The translations under genes and the position numbers were made by a program. A DNA stretch of 64,000 nucleotides, from contig MNWP01000003.1 in assembly GCA_001872575.1 (NCBI GenBank), positions 1-64,000 on the forward strand, in the 5' to 3' direction. How positions within the stretch are numbered: position 1 is the first letter of the stretch; each line of letters starts with the position of its first letter. Source of the stretch: Candidatus Peregrinibacteria bacterium CG1_02_54_53. Its GTDB lineage: Bacteria > Patescibacteriota > Gracilibacteria > Peribacterales > Peribacteraceae. This document shows positions 20,257 through 28,746 of this stretch, one piece after another. The notes under the pieces were generated by a model that worked only from the letters and a program-made list of their open reading frames with translations, was not told where the DNA came from and ran no database searches.

Positions 20257-21303
20257 TTATTCGTCGAGCCACTTCACTCGATCAAGACCGGGGAGTGATG
20301 TCACCCATGTTTGTCCGGGGGCAAAGAGGAACGACGAACCCTTATCCGTTTTGAAAACGAACGAACCGAAGAGACCCTCTTTCCGCCACTCACCCTGCTG
20401 CACCATACCGCCCGTGAACAGCAGTGCACGTCCGTGCCCGCTTACCGGAATCGTCAAACGGCCCATTTCGCCAATGGCGGTAACGGGCATCTCAAGCACC
20501 AGCACATTGCGCGGGTGGCCCTGATCCTCCGTCGGACCACTTGAACGAATATAGGCATCGCGCAAACGTGAGTAGCGATAGACGACATCATGAACGGGGT
20601 TATGAAAGTTGAGATTTACGGTCAGCGCCGCGGAACCTGCGGTGGGATTGCCAATCGTGTATGGCGGCCAAGGCGTTTCAGTGATGGGTGCGCCGGGGAG
20701 AGAGGTGATTTCGGAACGACGGATGAAGAGGTTGTGCGGTTCGGGAATGGCCTCATCGCGTTCGGCACTGCCGTAATGCGAGAGCAGATCGATAGCCGTG
20801 ATATCGCCACTGCGCGCCTTGCTATAGGCCTCGGGGCTCGCACCGGCATGAACAACAGTGGAGACCAGCGGTTGCAATGCATCGATGAAGTAGGGCCGCA
20901 ACGAACGCACCGGACCGATGCGTCCGGGCAGATGATCGGCATCGAACACCACCGCAAACCGCGAGATGAAACCCTCCACCGGAAACTCCCACACCATCAA
21001 TGCATCATCGATCCCCTCCTGATGGAGCCGCGCGCCTTCGTGATTCTCAATCATTACTGCAAGAAGGCGTTTGCGAGGTATGTCACTGGGAATTCGCAAC
21101 TTCGACAGAATCGTCGCATCGCTGAGCGCGCTGCGTGACTTTCCCTGTTCGAGATCCCATCCCGCCGTCATGGCAGGTGACCCCGGCAAGACCAGGCGCA
21201 CGAGAAACGCGCTCGCTATACATACGGCCAGTACGATGCCGACTGCCGTACCAAGTGAACGGGCCTGTTCGCGATTGAGAAGAAATTTCTGCATCAGATT
21301 CAC
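20257..21303 (-). CDS. DUF3048 domain-containing (YerB-like) membrane-anchored protein
   Basis: LLAVMIENHEGARLHQEGIDDALMVWEFPVEGFISRFAVVFDADHLPGRIGPVRSLRPYFIDAL. Confidence 0.88.
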   Translation of the reverse strand: MNLMQKFLLNREQARSLGTAVGIVLAVCIASAFLVRLVLPGSPAMTAGWDLEQGKSRSALSDATILSKLRIPSDIPRKRLLAVMIENHEGARLHQEGIDDALMVWEFPVEGFISRFAVVFDADHLPGRIGPVRSLRPYFIDALQPLVSTVVHAGASPEAYSKARSGDITAIDLLSHYGSAERDEAIPEPHNLFIRRSEITSLPGAPITETPWPPYTIGNPTAGSAALTVNLNFHNPVHDVVYRYSRLRDAYIRSSGPTEDQGHPRNVLVLEMPVTAIGEMGRLTIPVSGHGRALLFTGGMVQQGEWRKEGLFGSFVFKTDKGSSFLFAPGQTWVTSLPGLDRVKWLDE

Positions 21304-21390
21304 AAAACGAAAGACGCAGGACTATACCACGCACCGGGCTTTCTGCAGCCGAGAAAATGAAGAATTGTCCCCCATGATTCTGCGACGATA

Positions 21391-22089
21391 TTACTCGTCC
21401 TTGGCTTTCTTCTCCTTCTTTGAAGCCTCTTCTGCAGCCGGTGCAGCGGCACCTTCTGCCGCAGCGGCACCCTCGGCGGAAGCCTCCCCTTCTGCAGCGG
21501 CACCTTCGGCAGCGGCAGGAGTCGGCAGAACTTCTTCTTCTTTACGCTGCTCCTGTGCCGTGACAAGAACGGCATCGGCATCATCCAAAATCGTGACGCC
21601 CGAAGGAACCACGATATCGGAAACTTCCACCACATCGTGCACCTGCGCAAGCTTCGTCAGCGACACTTCAAGATCGTGTGGCAGATCCATGGGCAAACAC
21701 TGCACGGTGACGTGGTCCTGCACGGTGACGATGATTGCAGCAAATTCCTTCACGGCAGGAGCATCGCCCGTAAAGCGAATCGGAACCGGAGCCTCAATCT
21801 CTTTCTTCAGGTTCACTGCGTAGAAATCCACATGGGTGATCTGACCTGTGATCGGCTCAAACTGGAGTGCATGAAAGAGAACGGGCACCTTCTTTCCATC
21901 AATCTCCAAGTCGACCAGCGTGTTTTCACCCGCCTTCATGTAGGCCTTGGTGAGCTCGATAGATCCGCATTGCATCGTCGTATTCTTCACCTCGTTTCCG
22001 TAGAGCACACACGGAACACTGTTCGCGCGACGAACATCGTTGGGAGACTGCTCTCCTCGCGCCGTTGCTTTGAGTGCGACCATTTCCAT
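21391..22089 (-). CDS. rplY: 50S ribosomal protein bL25 / general stress protein Ctc
   Basis: GEQSPNDVRRANSVPCVLYGNEVKN, FHALQFEPITGQITHVDFYAV; Ala/Glu-rich C-terminal tail. Confidence 0.92.
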   Translation of the reverse strand: MEMVALKATARGEQSPNDVRRANSVPCVLYGNEVKNTTMQCGSIELTKAYMKAGENTLVDLEIDGKKVPVLFHALQFEPITGQITHVDFYAVNLKKEIEAPVPIRFTGDAPAVKEFAAIIVTVQDHVTVQCLPMDLPHDLEVSLTKLAQVHDVVEVSDIVVPSGVTILDDADAVLVTAQEQRKEEEVLPTPAAAEGAAAEGEASAEGAAAAEGAAAPAAEEASKKEKKAKDE

Positions 22090-22242
22090 AGAAAGCTGCA
22101 CGAGGGTACGGGAGGAGGGAGATATGGTCAACCTTGGAATGTAGTTTTTCGTTAAAATATCCAAGGGGAGGGAGGAGGTTAGGGAGACAAGAAAAGTGAG
22201 AAAGGTTGGAAAGGTAGAAAACGAGTAACCTCTCAGACTTTC

Positions 22243-23061
22243 CTAACTTCTCAAACTTCGCAAACCTTCACCCCTCCATTTCCAGAAGTACTTGAGCGCA
22301 CTGGCAATATGAACACGCCCCGTCTTACGAAGGAGAAGCGAGAAAAATCCTCCACCGCTCAAACGTTGTTTACGATCGCGTGCGACGATGGAAGAGGCAT
22401 ACACCACCCGCTTTCCCTTCAGATGGCAACGACGGCACAGATCGATATCTTCAAAGAAGAGAAAGAATCGTTCGTCGAATCCCAGAAGCTGATTGAAGAA
22501 ATCTCTGCGAAAGAACAGACATGCCCCCACCACCCAATCCGTGTCGCGAAGCAGTACATCCGGCGCATCCAACTGCAGATAGTGCCGCAGCCTGCCGGGG
22601 AAAAGGTACTGCAAAAATGTGCGCTTGATACAGACATCAAGAAGTGACGGGAAGGCGCGCGCAGACTCACGAATACGACCATCGGGATACTCCAGCTTGG
22701 GCGCGAGAATACCGATCGAAGGATCTTCACGAAGAGTCTGTACCATGCGCTCAAGCCCTGTTGGTTCCAGTTCGTTGTCGGGATTGATGATGAGCAGGTA
22801 CTCCCCGCGCGCGGAACGCGCTGCGTAATTGTTGCCGGCACCGTACCCGCGATTGCGGTTGGATTCGAACAGGCGCACCTGCGGATGCGTTCCAAAACGG
22901 GCACGTAACGTGCCGATGGAATCATCTTCGGAGTGATTATCGAGTACCAGAATCTCGATGTCCTGCGCAATGGTCTGTTTCAATAGGGCCTGCACGCACT
23001 TCGTCGCATCCTGCGGTGACCATATGGTGACGATGATGGCCGAGACGAGAGGCTGGGACAT
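22243..23061 (-). CDS. Glycosyltransferase family 2 (rhamnosyltransferase-like)
   Basis: MSQPLVSAIIVTIWSPQDATKCVQALLKQT, ILVLDNHSEDDS, NRGYGAGNNYA, DERFFLFFEDIDLCRR. Confidence 0.9.
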   Translation of the reverse strand: MSQPLVSAIIVTIWSPQDATKCVQALLKQTIAQDIEILVLDNHSEDDSIGTLRARFGTHPQVRLFESNRNRGYGAGNNYAARSARGEYLLIINPDNELEPTGLERMVQTLREDPSIGILAPKLEYPDGRIRESARAFPSLLDVCIKRTFLQYLFPGRLRHYLQLDAPDVLLRDTDWVVGACLFFRRDFFNQLLGFDERFFLFFEDIDLCRRCHLKGKRVVYASSIVARDRKQRLSGGGFFSLLLRKTGRVHIASALKYFWKWRGEGLRSLRS

Positions 23062-23222
23062 GGGAATATGGTATGGGAAGATTGACTGGTGTGCGAGGTT
23101 GTAGAAGTGAGGAAGGCCTGAAAGGTAGAAACCTATCTGGCTTCTCTCACTTCTAAAACTTCTCTCATCTCTCACCTGAACTTCTCTCACTTCTCCAACC
23201 TCAAACGTGGCATCATATCCCC

Positions 23223-25655
23223 GTGCCCAAGAAGAAGAACTCCAAGGCAGCCGAGCTCAAAAAGCGCGTTGCCAAACTTCCGGTCAAACCGGGTGTCTAC
23301 CGCTGGCTCGATGCCCGCGGCACCGTGCTCTACGTGGGCAAGGCCCTGAACCTGCGCAAGCGCGTCACAAGTTACCTGGGCAAGGACGCTCAACTTGGAC
23401 CGTGGAAACAATCGCTAATGGAGAGAGCCACCGATGTCTCGGTGACCGTGGCCAACTCGGAACTGGAGGCACTCATTCTCGAGACGAACCTCATCAAGCA
23501 AAAGAAGCCCAAATACAACGTGCTCATGAAGGATGACAAGAACTACGTGTATGTGCGCATCAGTGCACAGGATCCCTATCCCCGCATTGATCTCGTGCGC
23601 ACGCCATCTGAAGATAAGGCAAAGTACTTCGGCCCGTACGTGAGTGCTCTCGAAATCCGCGAAACACTCACACTGCTTAGGCGTGTGTTCCCCTACCGCA
23701 CGTGCAAGATGTGCATCGATGTTTCGGAAGAAGGGAATAGGAAATCGGGCAGAGGATTGGATACCATACGTGCCCCGTCGAATGCATCCCGAAGTCCGGA
23801 TTCCGATTTCCGAATTCCTCTCCCCGTCACCGTCACGCACCGTGACCGCCCTACTCCATGCCTGGATTACCACATCAAGCAATGTTGCGCACCCTGTATC
23901 GGGGCCACTTCTCCTGAGGAGTACCGACATATGGCGATCGAGGGCGTGATGGATTTTCTTAAAGGCAAAACCGACGATGCGCTCGCGCTCCTGACGGAAC
24001 GCATGAAGACTGCCGCACGCGATCAAAAATTCGAACAGGCCGCCAAGTTGCGCGATGCACTGCAGACAATTGAACGGCTCTCCGAAAAGCAGATCGTCTC
24101 TGACACCACAGGGGAGGATGCCGATATTTTCGGCATCGCAGTGGAAGGAAGTCGCGTGCACGTGGTGCTGCTCAAGGAACGGAGTGGAAAAATCATCGAC
24201 GAGTCGTCCTTCACACTTCTCGGTCATGCAGAGAGCGATACCGAAGCACTCACACAGTTTTTACCCCAGTACTACGCGGACGCCCCCGATGTGCCACCAC
24301 TTCTACTACTCCCGACTGATGTCTCCGACTCAAAGCTCCTCGCACAGTGGCTTACGAAGCGTCGGGGATCGAAGGTAACCCTTCGTGTGCCGGAACGCGG
24401 CAAGGGCGGCAAGCTGCTCGCGCTCGCCGAAGAGAACGCTCGTGAGAAGGTGCAGCATTTCGAAACCAAGTGGGAGGCCGCCGCGCGCAACGTGGAGGAT
24501 GCGCTCAAGGAATTGAAAGCCACCCTCAACCTTTTGATGATTCCCAAGCGCATCGAAGGCTACGATATTTCGCACTTAAGCGGCACAGAAACGGTCGGAA
24601 GCATGTCGGTTTTCGTTAATGGTAAGCCAAAAAATGATCAGTACCGATCGTTCACCCTCCGCACGGTGCGCGAAGGGGAGATCGACGACTATCGGGCACT
24701 GAAAGAAGTGCTGGAACGCAGGCTGCGGCACCTGACAACGGACTTGCGACAGGAACAGAAGGGGTGGAAAGCGAAAAACGTTACATTCGGCAAAGCGCGC
24801 AAAGATGAGCACAAACACATCATGAGTCTCCATAAAAAGCACTATCAAGAAATCAATGATGAAGACATCGACTTTACCAAGTATCTGGTTGCCCGACACA
24901 ATAAAACAATCGTTGGATTCTGTCGCATCGTGGAACATAAGGGAGGGCATAAAGAGCTCAAGAGCCTGTGGATACATGATGATTTCCGCGGGCAGAAACT
25001 GGGGCAGTTTCTCACAAGAAAAATTCTCTCGATGCAGAAGAAGGCAAAGAAGATATTCATCGCGGCAAAAGTTTCTCTCGTGGAGTACTACAGCACCATC
25101 GGATTCCGGCCCGCAAACGATCCGCCACAGATCATTGTCAAAAAACATGAGCGAGCCGCTCGCAAGAAAGGCGTGCCGACAGGCATCGTCATGGTCTACA
25201 TTTTCGCAGAACACAAAAAGGATGATGTCTCACTGACCACGCGTCCCGATCTTCTTCTCATCGACGGCGGCAAGGGGCAGCTCAATGCGGCATGCGCAGT
25301 ATTGAAAGAGCTGGAGCTGAATATTCCGGCGATTGGCCTCGCCAAGAGAGAGGAAGAAGTATTCGTTCCCGGACATCCTCACCCTCTCATCTTCGAAAAG
25401 GATTCTCCGGCCCGCTTTCTGCTCATGCGATTGCGCGATGAAGCGCATCGCTTCGCCAATGCGCACCGCGAAACACGTGCAAAGAAACGTGCCGTCTTCT
25501 CGGTCTTAGACTCTATCCCCGGTATCGGACCGCAGACACGCGTGAAGCTGCTGAAGAAATTCGGATCACTCGAAGCGATCAAGACGGCAAACGATGAGGA
25601 GCTCCTGAAGATCCTTTCAAAGTCACAGATGCAAACCTTCCGCGAACAACTTTAA
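23223..25655 (+). CDS. uvrC: Excinuclease ABC subunit C with an inserted GNAT domain
   Basis: GIY-YIG (KPGVYRWLDARGTVLYVGKALNLRKRV), PCLDYHIKQCCAPCIG, GYDISHLSGTETVGSMSVF, PDLLLIDGGKGQLNAA, SIPGIGPQTRVKLLKKFGS; GNAT signature inside. Confidence 0.95.
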   Translation: MPKKKNSKAAELKKRVAKLPVKPGVYRWLDARGTVLYVGKALNLRKRVTSYLGKDAQLGPWKQSLMERATDVSVTVANSELEALILETNLIKQKKPKYNVLMKDDKNYVYVRISAQDPYPRIDLVRTPSEDKAKYFGPYVSALEIRETLTLLRRVFPYRTCKMCIDVSEEGNRKSGRGLDTIRAPSNASRSPDSDFRIPLPVTVTHRDRPTPCLDYHIKQCCAPCIGATSPEEYRHMAIEGVMDFLKGKTDDALALLTERMKTAARDQKFEQAAKLRDALQTIERLSEKQIVSDTTGEDADIFGIAVEGSRVHVVLLKERSGKIIDESSFTLLGHAESDTEALTQFLPQYYADAPDVPPLLLLPTDVSDSKLLAQWLTKRRGSKVTLRVPERGKGGKLLALAEENAREKVQHFETKWEAAARNVEDALKELKATLNLLMIPKRIEGYDISHLSGTETVGSMSVFVNGKPKNDQYRSFTLRTVREGEIDDYRALKEVLERRLRHLTTDLRQEQKGWKAKNVTFGKARKDEHKHIMSLHKKHYQEINDEDIDFTKYLVARHNKTIVGFCRIVEHKGGHKELKSLWIHDDFRGQKLGQFLTRKILSMQKKAKKIFIAAKVSLVEYYSTIGFRPANDPPQIIVKKHERAARKKGVPTGIVMVYIFAEHKKDDVSLTTRPDLLLIDGGKGQLNAACAVLKELELNIPAIGLAKREEEVFVPGHPHPLIFEKDSPARFLLMRLRDEAHRFANAHRETRAKKRAVFSVLDSIPGIGPQTRVKLLKKFGSLEAIKTANDEELLKILSKSQMQTFREQL

Positions 25656-25674
25656 AAAAACATCAGGATATCAT

Positions 25675-25741
25675 CCTGAGCGTAGTCGAAGGATGAACAC
25701 GCTCGCCCATTTCACCACTCCTCGACTACGCTCGGAGTGAC
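25675..25741. repeat. REP-like palindromic repeat pair
   Basis: ATCCTGAGCGTAGTCGAAGGATG ... ACTCCTCGACTACGCTCGGAGTG inverted copies. Confidence 0.75.
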
Positions 25742-25768
25742 AAATCCGAGTTCCCTAACCCTAATCCC

Positions 25769-26329
25769 TCATCCCGAATTCTCCGGTTGATGATCATATC
25801 GCTGATAACGCGTAACGACCTCGCTGATCTTGGCAGCCACCTCGCGTGCACGCGGCACGTAACTCTTGATGATGCGATCGCCACCCAGTCCCTCTTTGAG
25901 ATGCACACTTACGATGCCAAACGGAAAGATATTCCAATACTGGGTCTGCACACTCACGCCGCCGACGTTTTCGAGATTAAGCGGCTTGATCTCCTGTCGA
26001 AAAAAGGATGTCTGATCCACGAATATGATTTTATCGGTTGTGACGAGGATGAAATCGTACGCCCAGTCGATATATGCCTTGAGCAGATTGAAGAAGACGA
26101 ATACAAACCAGAGAAGGAAGAGAATGCCGGCTGTCCACCACGGAGGAGCACCCCACCATATTGCACCTGCCACCACCAGTACCATCACAATCGAAATGAT
26201 CATCTCACGCAGGCTGGCAAAGAAAAATGAGAGACCGTGGTAGTACGTCATGAGCACTTCCTGTTCCCCCGCAGAGAGGAACTGCTTCTTGAGTTTCTCG
26301 ACATCGGTCTCGAGGGCGAAAATACGCAT
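25769..26329 (-). CDS. Membrane protein with bacterial PH (DUF304-like) domain
   Basis: Two TM helices then YDFILVTTDKIIFVDQTSFFRQEIKPLNLENVGGVSVQTQ. Confidence 0.75.
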   Translation of the reverse strand: MRIFALETDVEKLKKQFLSAGEQEVLMTYYHGLSFFFASLREMIISIVMVLVVAGAIWWGAPPWWTAGILFLLWFVFVFFNLLKAYIDWAYDFILVTTDKIIFVDQTSFFRQEIKPLNLENVGGVSVQTQYWNIFPFGIVSVHLKEGLGGDRIIKSYVPRAREVAAKISEVVTRYQRYDHQPENSG

Positions 26330-26429
26330 GTCGGCATTCTACTCCCTTTCACGCCAAAACTGCAGCAACCGCTTTGCAGGGGCTTAACGAGACCAGTACA
26401 CTGGCCGCGCTTGATCTTTTGTACATCAA

Positions 26430-26552
26430 CTAAGCTGTGCCGAAGACGGGCTCCGCCTGTCTGGAGGCACACCGCTTAGGGAAAAGAGAGTTCATGAGAG
26501 AAAAACCGCCGCAGGCCCTGAGCGGAGTTGAAGGGCAGGTTTGTCTCTCATG
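26430..26552 (-). repeat. Structured repeat element, copy A (REP-like repeat in the hairpin loop)
   Basis: Minus strand CATGAGAGACAAACC...GGTTTTTCTCTCATG then CTTTTCCCTAAGCGGTGTGCCTCCAG; shared with copies B and C. Confidence 0.65.
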
Positions 26553-26558
26553 CCTAAA

Positions 26559-26633
26559 GGCCTCATCGTCTAACGGTTAGGACATCAGGTTCTCATCCTG
26601 AAAATCGGGGTTCGATTCCCCGTGAGGCTGCCA
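26559..26633 (+). tRNA. tRNA-Glu(CTC), CCA encoded
   Basis: GGCCTCATCGTCTAACGGTTAGGACATCAGGTTCTCATCCTGAAAATCGGGGTTCGATTCCCCGTGAGGCTGCCA; anticodon CTC. Confidence 0.95.
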
Positions 26634-26702
26634 TATCATTCCCAGCAAGTTCAATATCTTTGATTGCCTCATACACCAAAGATAATTTTTGGGTTCGTAC
26701 CG

Positions 26703-27029
26703 TTATCCGAACGTCAGCACCTTATCCGATTCCTCGATGAGACGCAGGAGATCGGCCATGGTCGAGATGGGACAGACTGCACTTTCAGATTGCGAACGAC
26801 TCTTGAGGCAACTCCCGCAAGCAAGGAGTTGGCCGCCAAGCACGGTGAACTCCTCGACTTTCTTGGAAATGTCGAAGTGTTCGGTATCAGGGATGCGCTC
26901 AAGCTCCACGCCTTCGCTCAGGAGGAAGATCTGAACATCGTGCGCCGCCTTCCGCGCCGTGATCGCGAGCCGCAGCGCGTTCCACACATGCTCCGGCTCG
27001 TTCGATTGCAGGATAATGCCAAGTTTCAT
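26703..27029 (-). CDS. DsrE/F-like sulfur-relay family protein
   Basis: MKLGIILQSNEPEHVWNALRLAITARKAAHDVQIFLLSEGVE...LLACGSCLKSR. Confidence 0.75.
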   Translation of the reverse strand: MKLGIILQSNEPEHVWNALRLAITARKAAHDVQIFLLSEGVELERIPDTEHFDISKKVEEFTVLGGQLLACGSCLKSRSQSESAVCPISTMADLLRLIEESDKVLTFG

Positions 27030-27035
27030 GTGCGA

Positions 27036-27731
27036 TCAGGAGAGATCCTTCTTGCGCTCATCGAATTCCTTCTTGTCGATTTCTCCCTTGGCGTAGCGCT
27101 CTTTCAGAATGTCGAGTGCGGATTTCCCTTCCGCTGCACCGGAGTTGCGCGAGAGCCATTTCACGAGAGCGACAATCCCGGCGATGATCAGCACCCACCA
27201 CAGAATCATAAAGATCATGCCGAAGGGGCCGAAGCCGCTGAATCCGTATCCCATCATGGACGACAGTGTATCAGGAGCAGCACCGTTTGACCATCCCATC
27301 ATCGGGGAAGCGTTGTTCCACCCTCCTCCCATCATGCCATTGCCCATCATCATGCCCATCATGGGTATCATCATCCCCGCGTTCCCCATCGGGAGCGTCC
27401 CGTCTCCCCCGCACCCGCTCATGCGCTTGCCCATCACGACGTGCATCTGTTCTTCGCCTTCCTCGCCCATCATGCGCGTCATCATGGCGTTCATGGCCTC
27501 GTGGGAATCGCCCGTCATCTCGCCCATGAAGAACTCGCCGAGCGCGGCGAACTGCTCATCGGTGAGATCCTTGCATCCGACTTCTCCGCGCTCCATCCGC
27601 TGCCAGAGTTCTCTGCCTTCCGCTTCCTCACGGGCGGTGTGGTCGTCCATCATGCCCGCTTCTTGCGCGGAGGCGAGGGGTGAGAGGAGGAGTGTGCCGG
27701 TGATGAGAGCGACGGAGAGGCGGTGGAACAT
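27036..27731 (-). CDS. Secreted/membrane protein with Met-rich region and C-terminal SHOCT domain
   Basis: Signal peptide; MMIPMMGMMMGNGMMGGGWNNASPMMG; TM; ALDILKERYAKGEIDKKEFDERKKDL. Confidence 0.85.
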   Translation of the reverse strand: MFHRLSVALITGTLLLSPLASAQEAGMMDDHTAREEAEGRELWQRMERGEVGCKDLTDEQFAALGEFFMGEMTGDSHEAMNAMMTRMMGEEGEEQMHVVMGKRMSGCGGDGTLPMGNAGMMIPMMGMMMGNGMMGGGWNNASPMMGWSNGAAPDTLSSMMGYGFSGFGPFGMIFMILWWVLIIAGIVALVKWLSRNSGAAEGKSALDILKERYAKGEIDKKEFDERKKDLS

Positions 27732-27769
27732 AGTGTGTGTGAAGGAGGAATGTCTGGTAGTGTACACTT

Positions 27770-28153
27770 ATGGATTTCGATTACACAGTAACCACAGTTA
27801 AAGACTTTGATGTCGCTCTCTCAAGCGTGCAAGAGGAGATCGCGAAGGCGGGTATGCGCGTGCTCCATATCCACGATGTGCAGGCGACGCTCGCGGAGAA
27901 GAGCATCACTCGCGATCCATACAAGATCGTAGAGTTCTGCAACGCGAAGTACGCGAGTGCATTCCTGAATGCCGACCCCAAGATCGGCCTCTGCATGCCC
28001 TGCAAGATCAACGTATACGTCCACGAGGGGAAAGTCTTTCTCTCCGGGATGCGCCCTATTGTCCTTCCGCAGTTTTTCCCGCATGTTGATCTGGGCGAGA
28101 TGCCGCAGGAGGTCGATGCCATCGTGCGGTCGATCATCGATAAGGCGACATGA
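27770..28153 (+). CDS. DUF302 domain-containing protein
   Basis: MRVLHIHDVQATLAEKSITRDPYKIVEFCNAKYASAFLNADPKIGLCMPCKINVY. Confidence 0.85.
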   Translation: MDFDYTVTTVKDFDVALSSVQEEIAKAGMRVLHIHDVQATLAEKSITRDPYKIVEFCNAKYASAFLNADPKIGLCMPCKINVYVHEGKVFLSGMRPIVLPQFFPHVDLGEMPQEVDAIVRSIIDKAT

Positions 28154-28325
28154 TGAAGGCTGATAACCTATGCGGTTGCGACAGTTGCGATATTTTTCAG
28201 GACTTGATACCAATGGATCATCGCATCGAAGACACCTGTTTGAGAAAGTCTTCGGGCTGCCATTCTGCGTCGCAAGCTATGCAGAATGGCATGAGGGAAG
28301 TTCTGCGAAGTTTACGGAGCATGAA

Positions 28326-28339
28326 CCGTGAGGCTGCCA
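28326..28339 (+). repeat. 14-bp copy of the tRNA-Glu(CTC) 3' end (att-like)
   Basis: CCGTGAGGCTGCCA identical to 26620..26633. Confidence 0.65.
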
Positions 28340-28501
28340 GTCGACCCGGTGTCTTCCATACGTCATTTATGGCTAGGGCTGCCGTTTCGCTTTCATGGAG
28401 TTTTTCATGGCTATTATCCCCTGAGAAGCGTAATATCCCCTCCGGATGGCACAGAAAGATATCTCTGCGTCCTCCACTCTATATTTTTTTCTCCCCGTTT
28501 C

Positions 28502-28696
28502 ATGGCTACAGGCACGATTAAGAAGAAGACGGATAAAGGATTCGGTTTTATCTCGATGGAAGGTTCAGAGGACTTGTTCTTCCACAACACTGCCTGTAAC
28601 GGGCAGTTCGACAGTCTGCAAGAAGGCCAGGCCGTGCAGTTCGATGTTGAGCAAGGCCAGAAAGGCCCCAAGGCGGTCAACGTGGTCGCCGCGTAA
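28502..28696 (+). CDS. Cold-shock protein, CspA family
   Basis: MATGTIKKKTDKGFGFISMEGSEDLFFHNTAC...GQAVQFDVEQGQKGPKAVNV. Confidence 0.95.
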   Translation: MATGTIKKKTDKGFGFISMEGSEDLFFHNTACNGQFDSLQEGQAVQFDVEQGQKGPKAVNVVAA

Positions 28697-28719
28697 AGCG
28701 ATAATCCCGCAATTGAAAA

Positions 28720-28746
28720 GAGAGCACCTCGGTGCTCTCTTTTTTG
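28720..28746 (+). terminator. Rho-independent terminator after the csp gene
   Basis: AGAGAGCACCTCGGTGCTCTCT followed by TTTTT. Confidence 0.9.

Noticed and set aside
28326-28339. Second tRNA gene
   Set aside because: Only the last 14 nt match; no D-arm or anticodon arm upstream. Treated as an att-like repeat.
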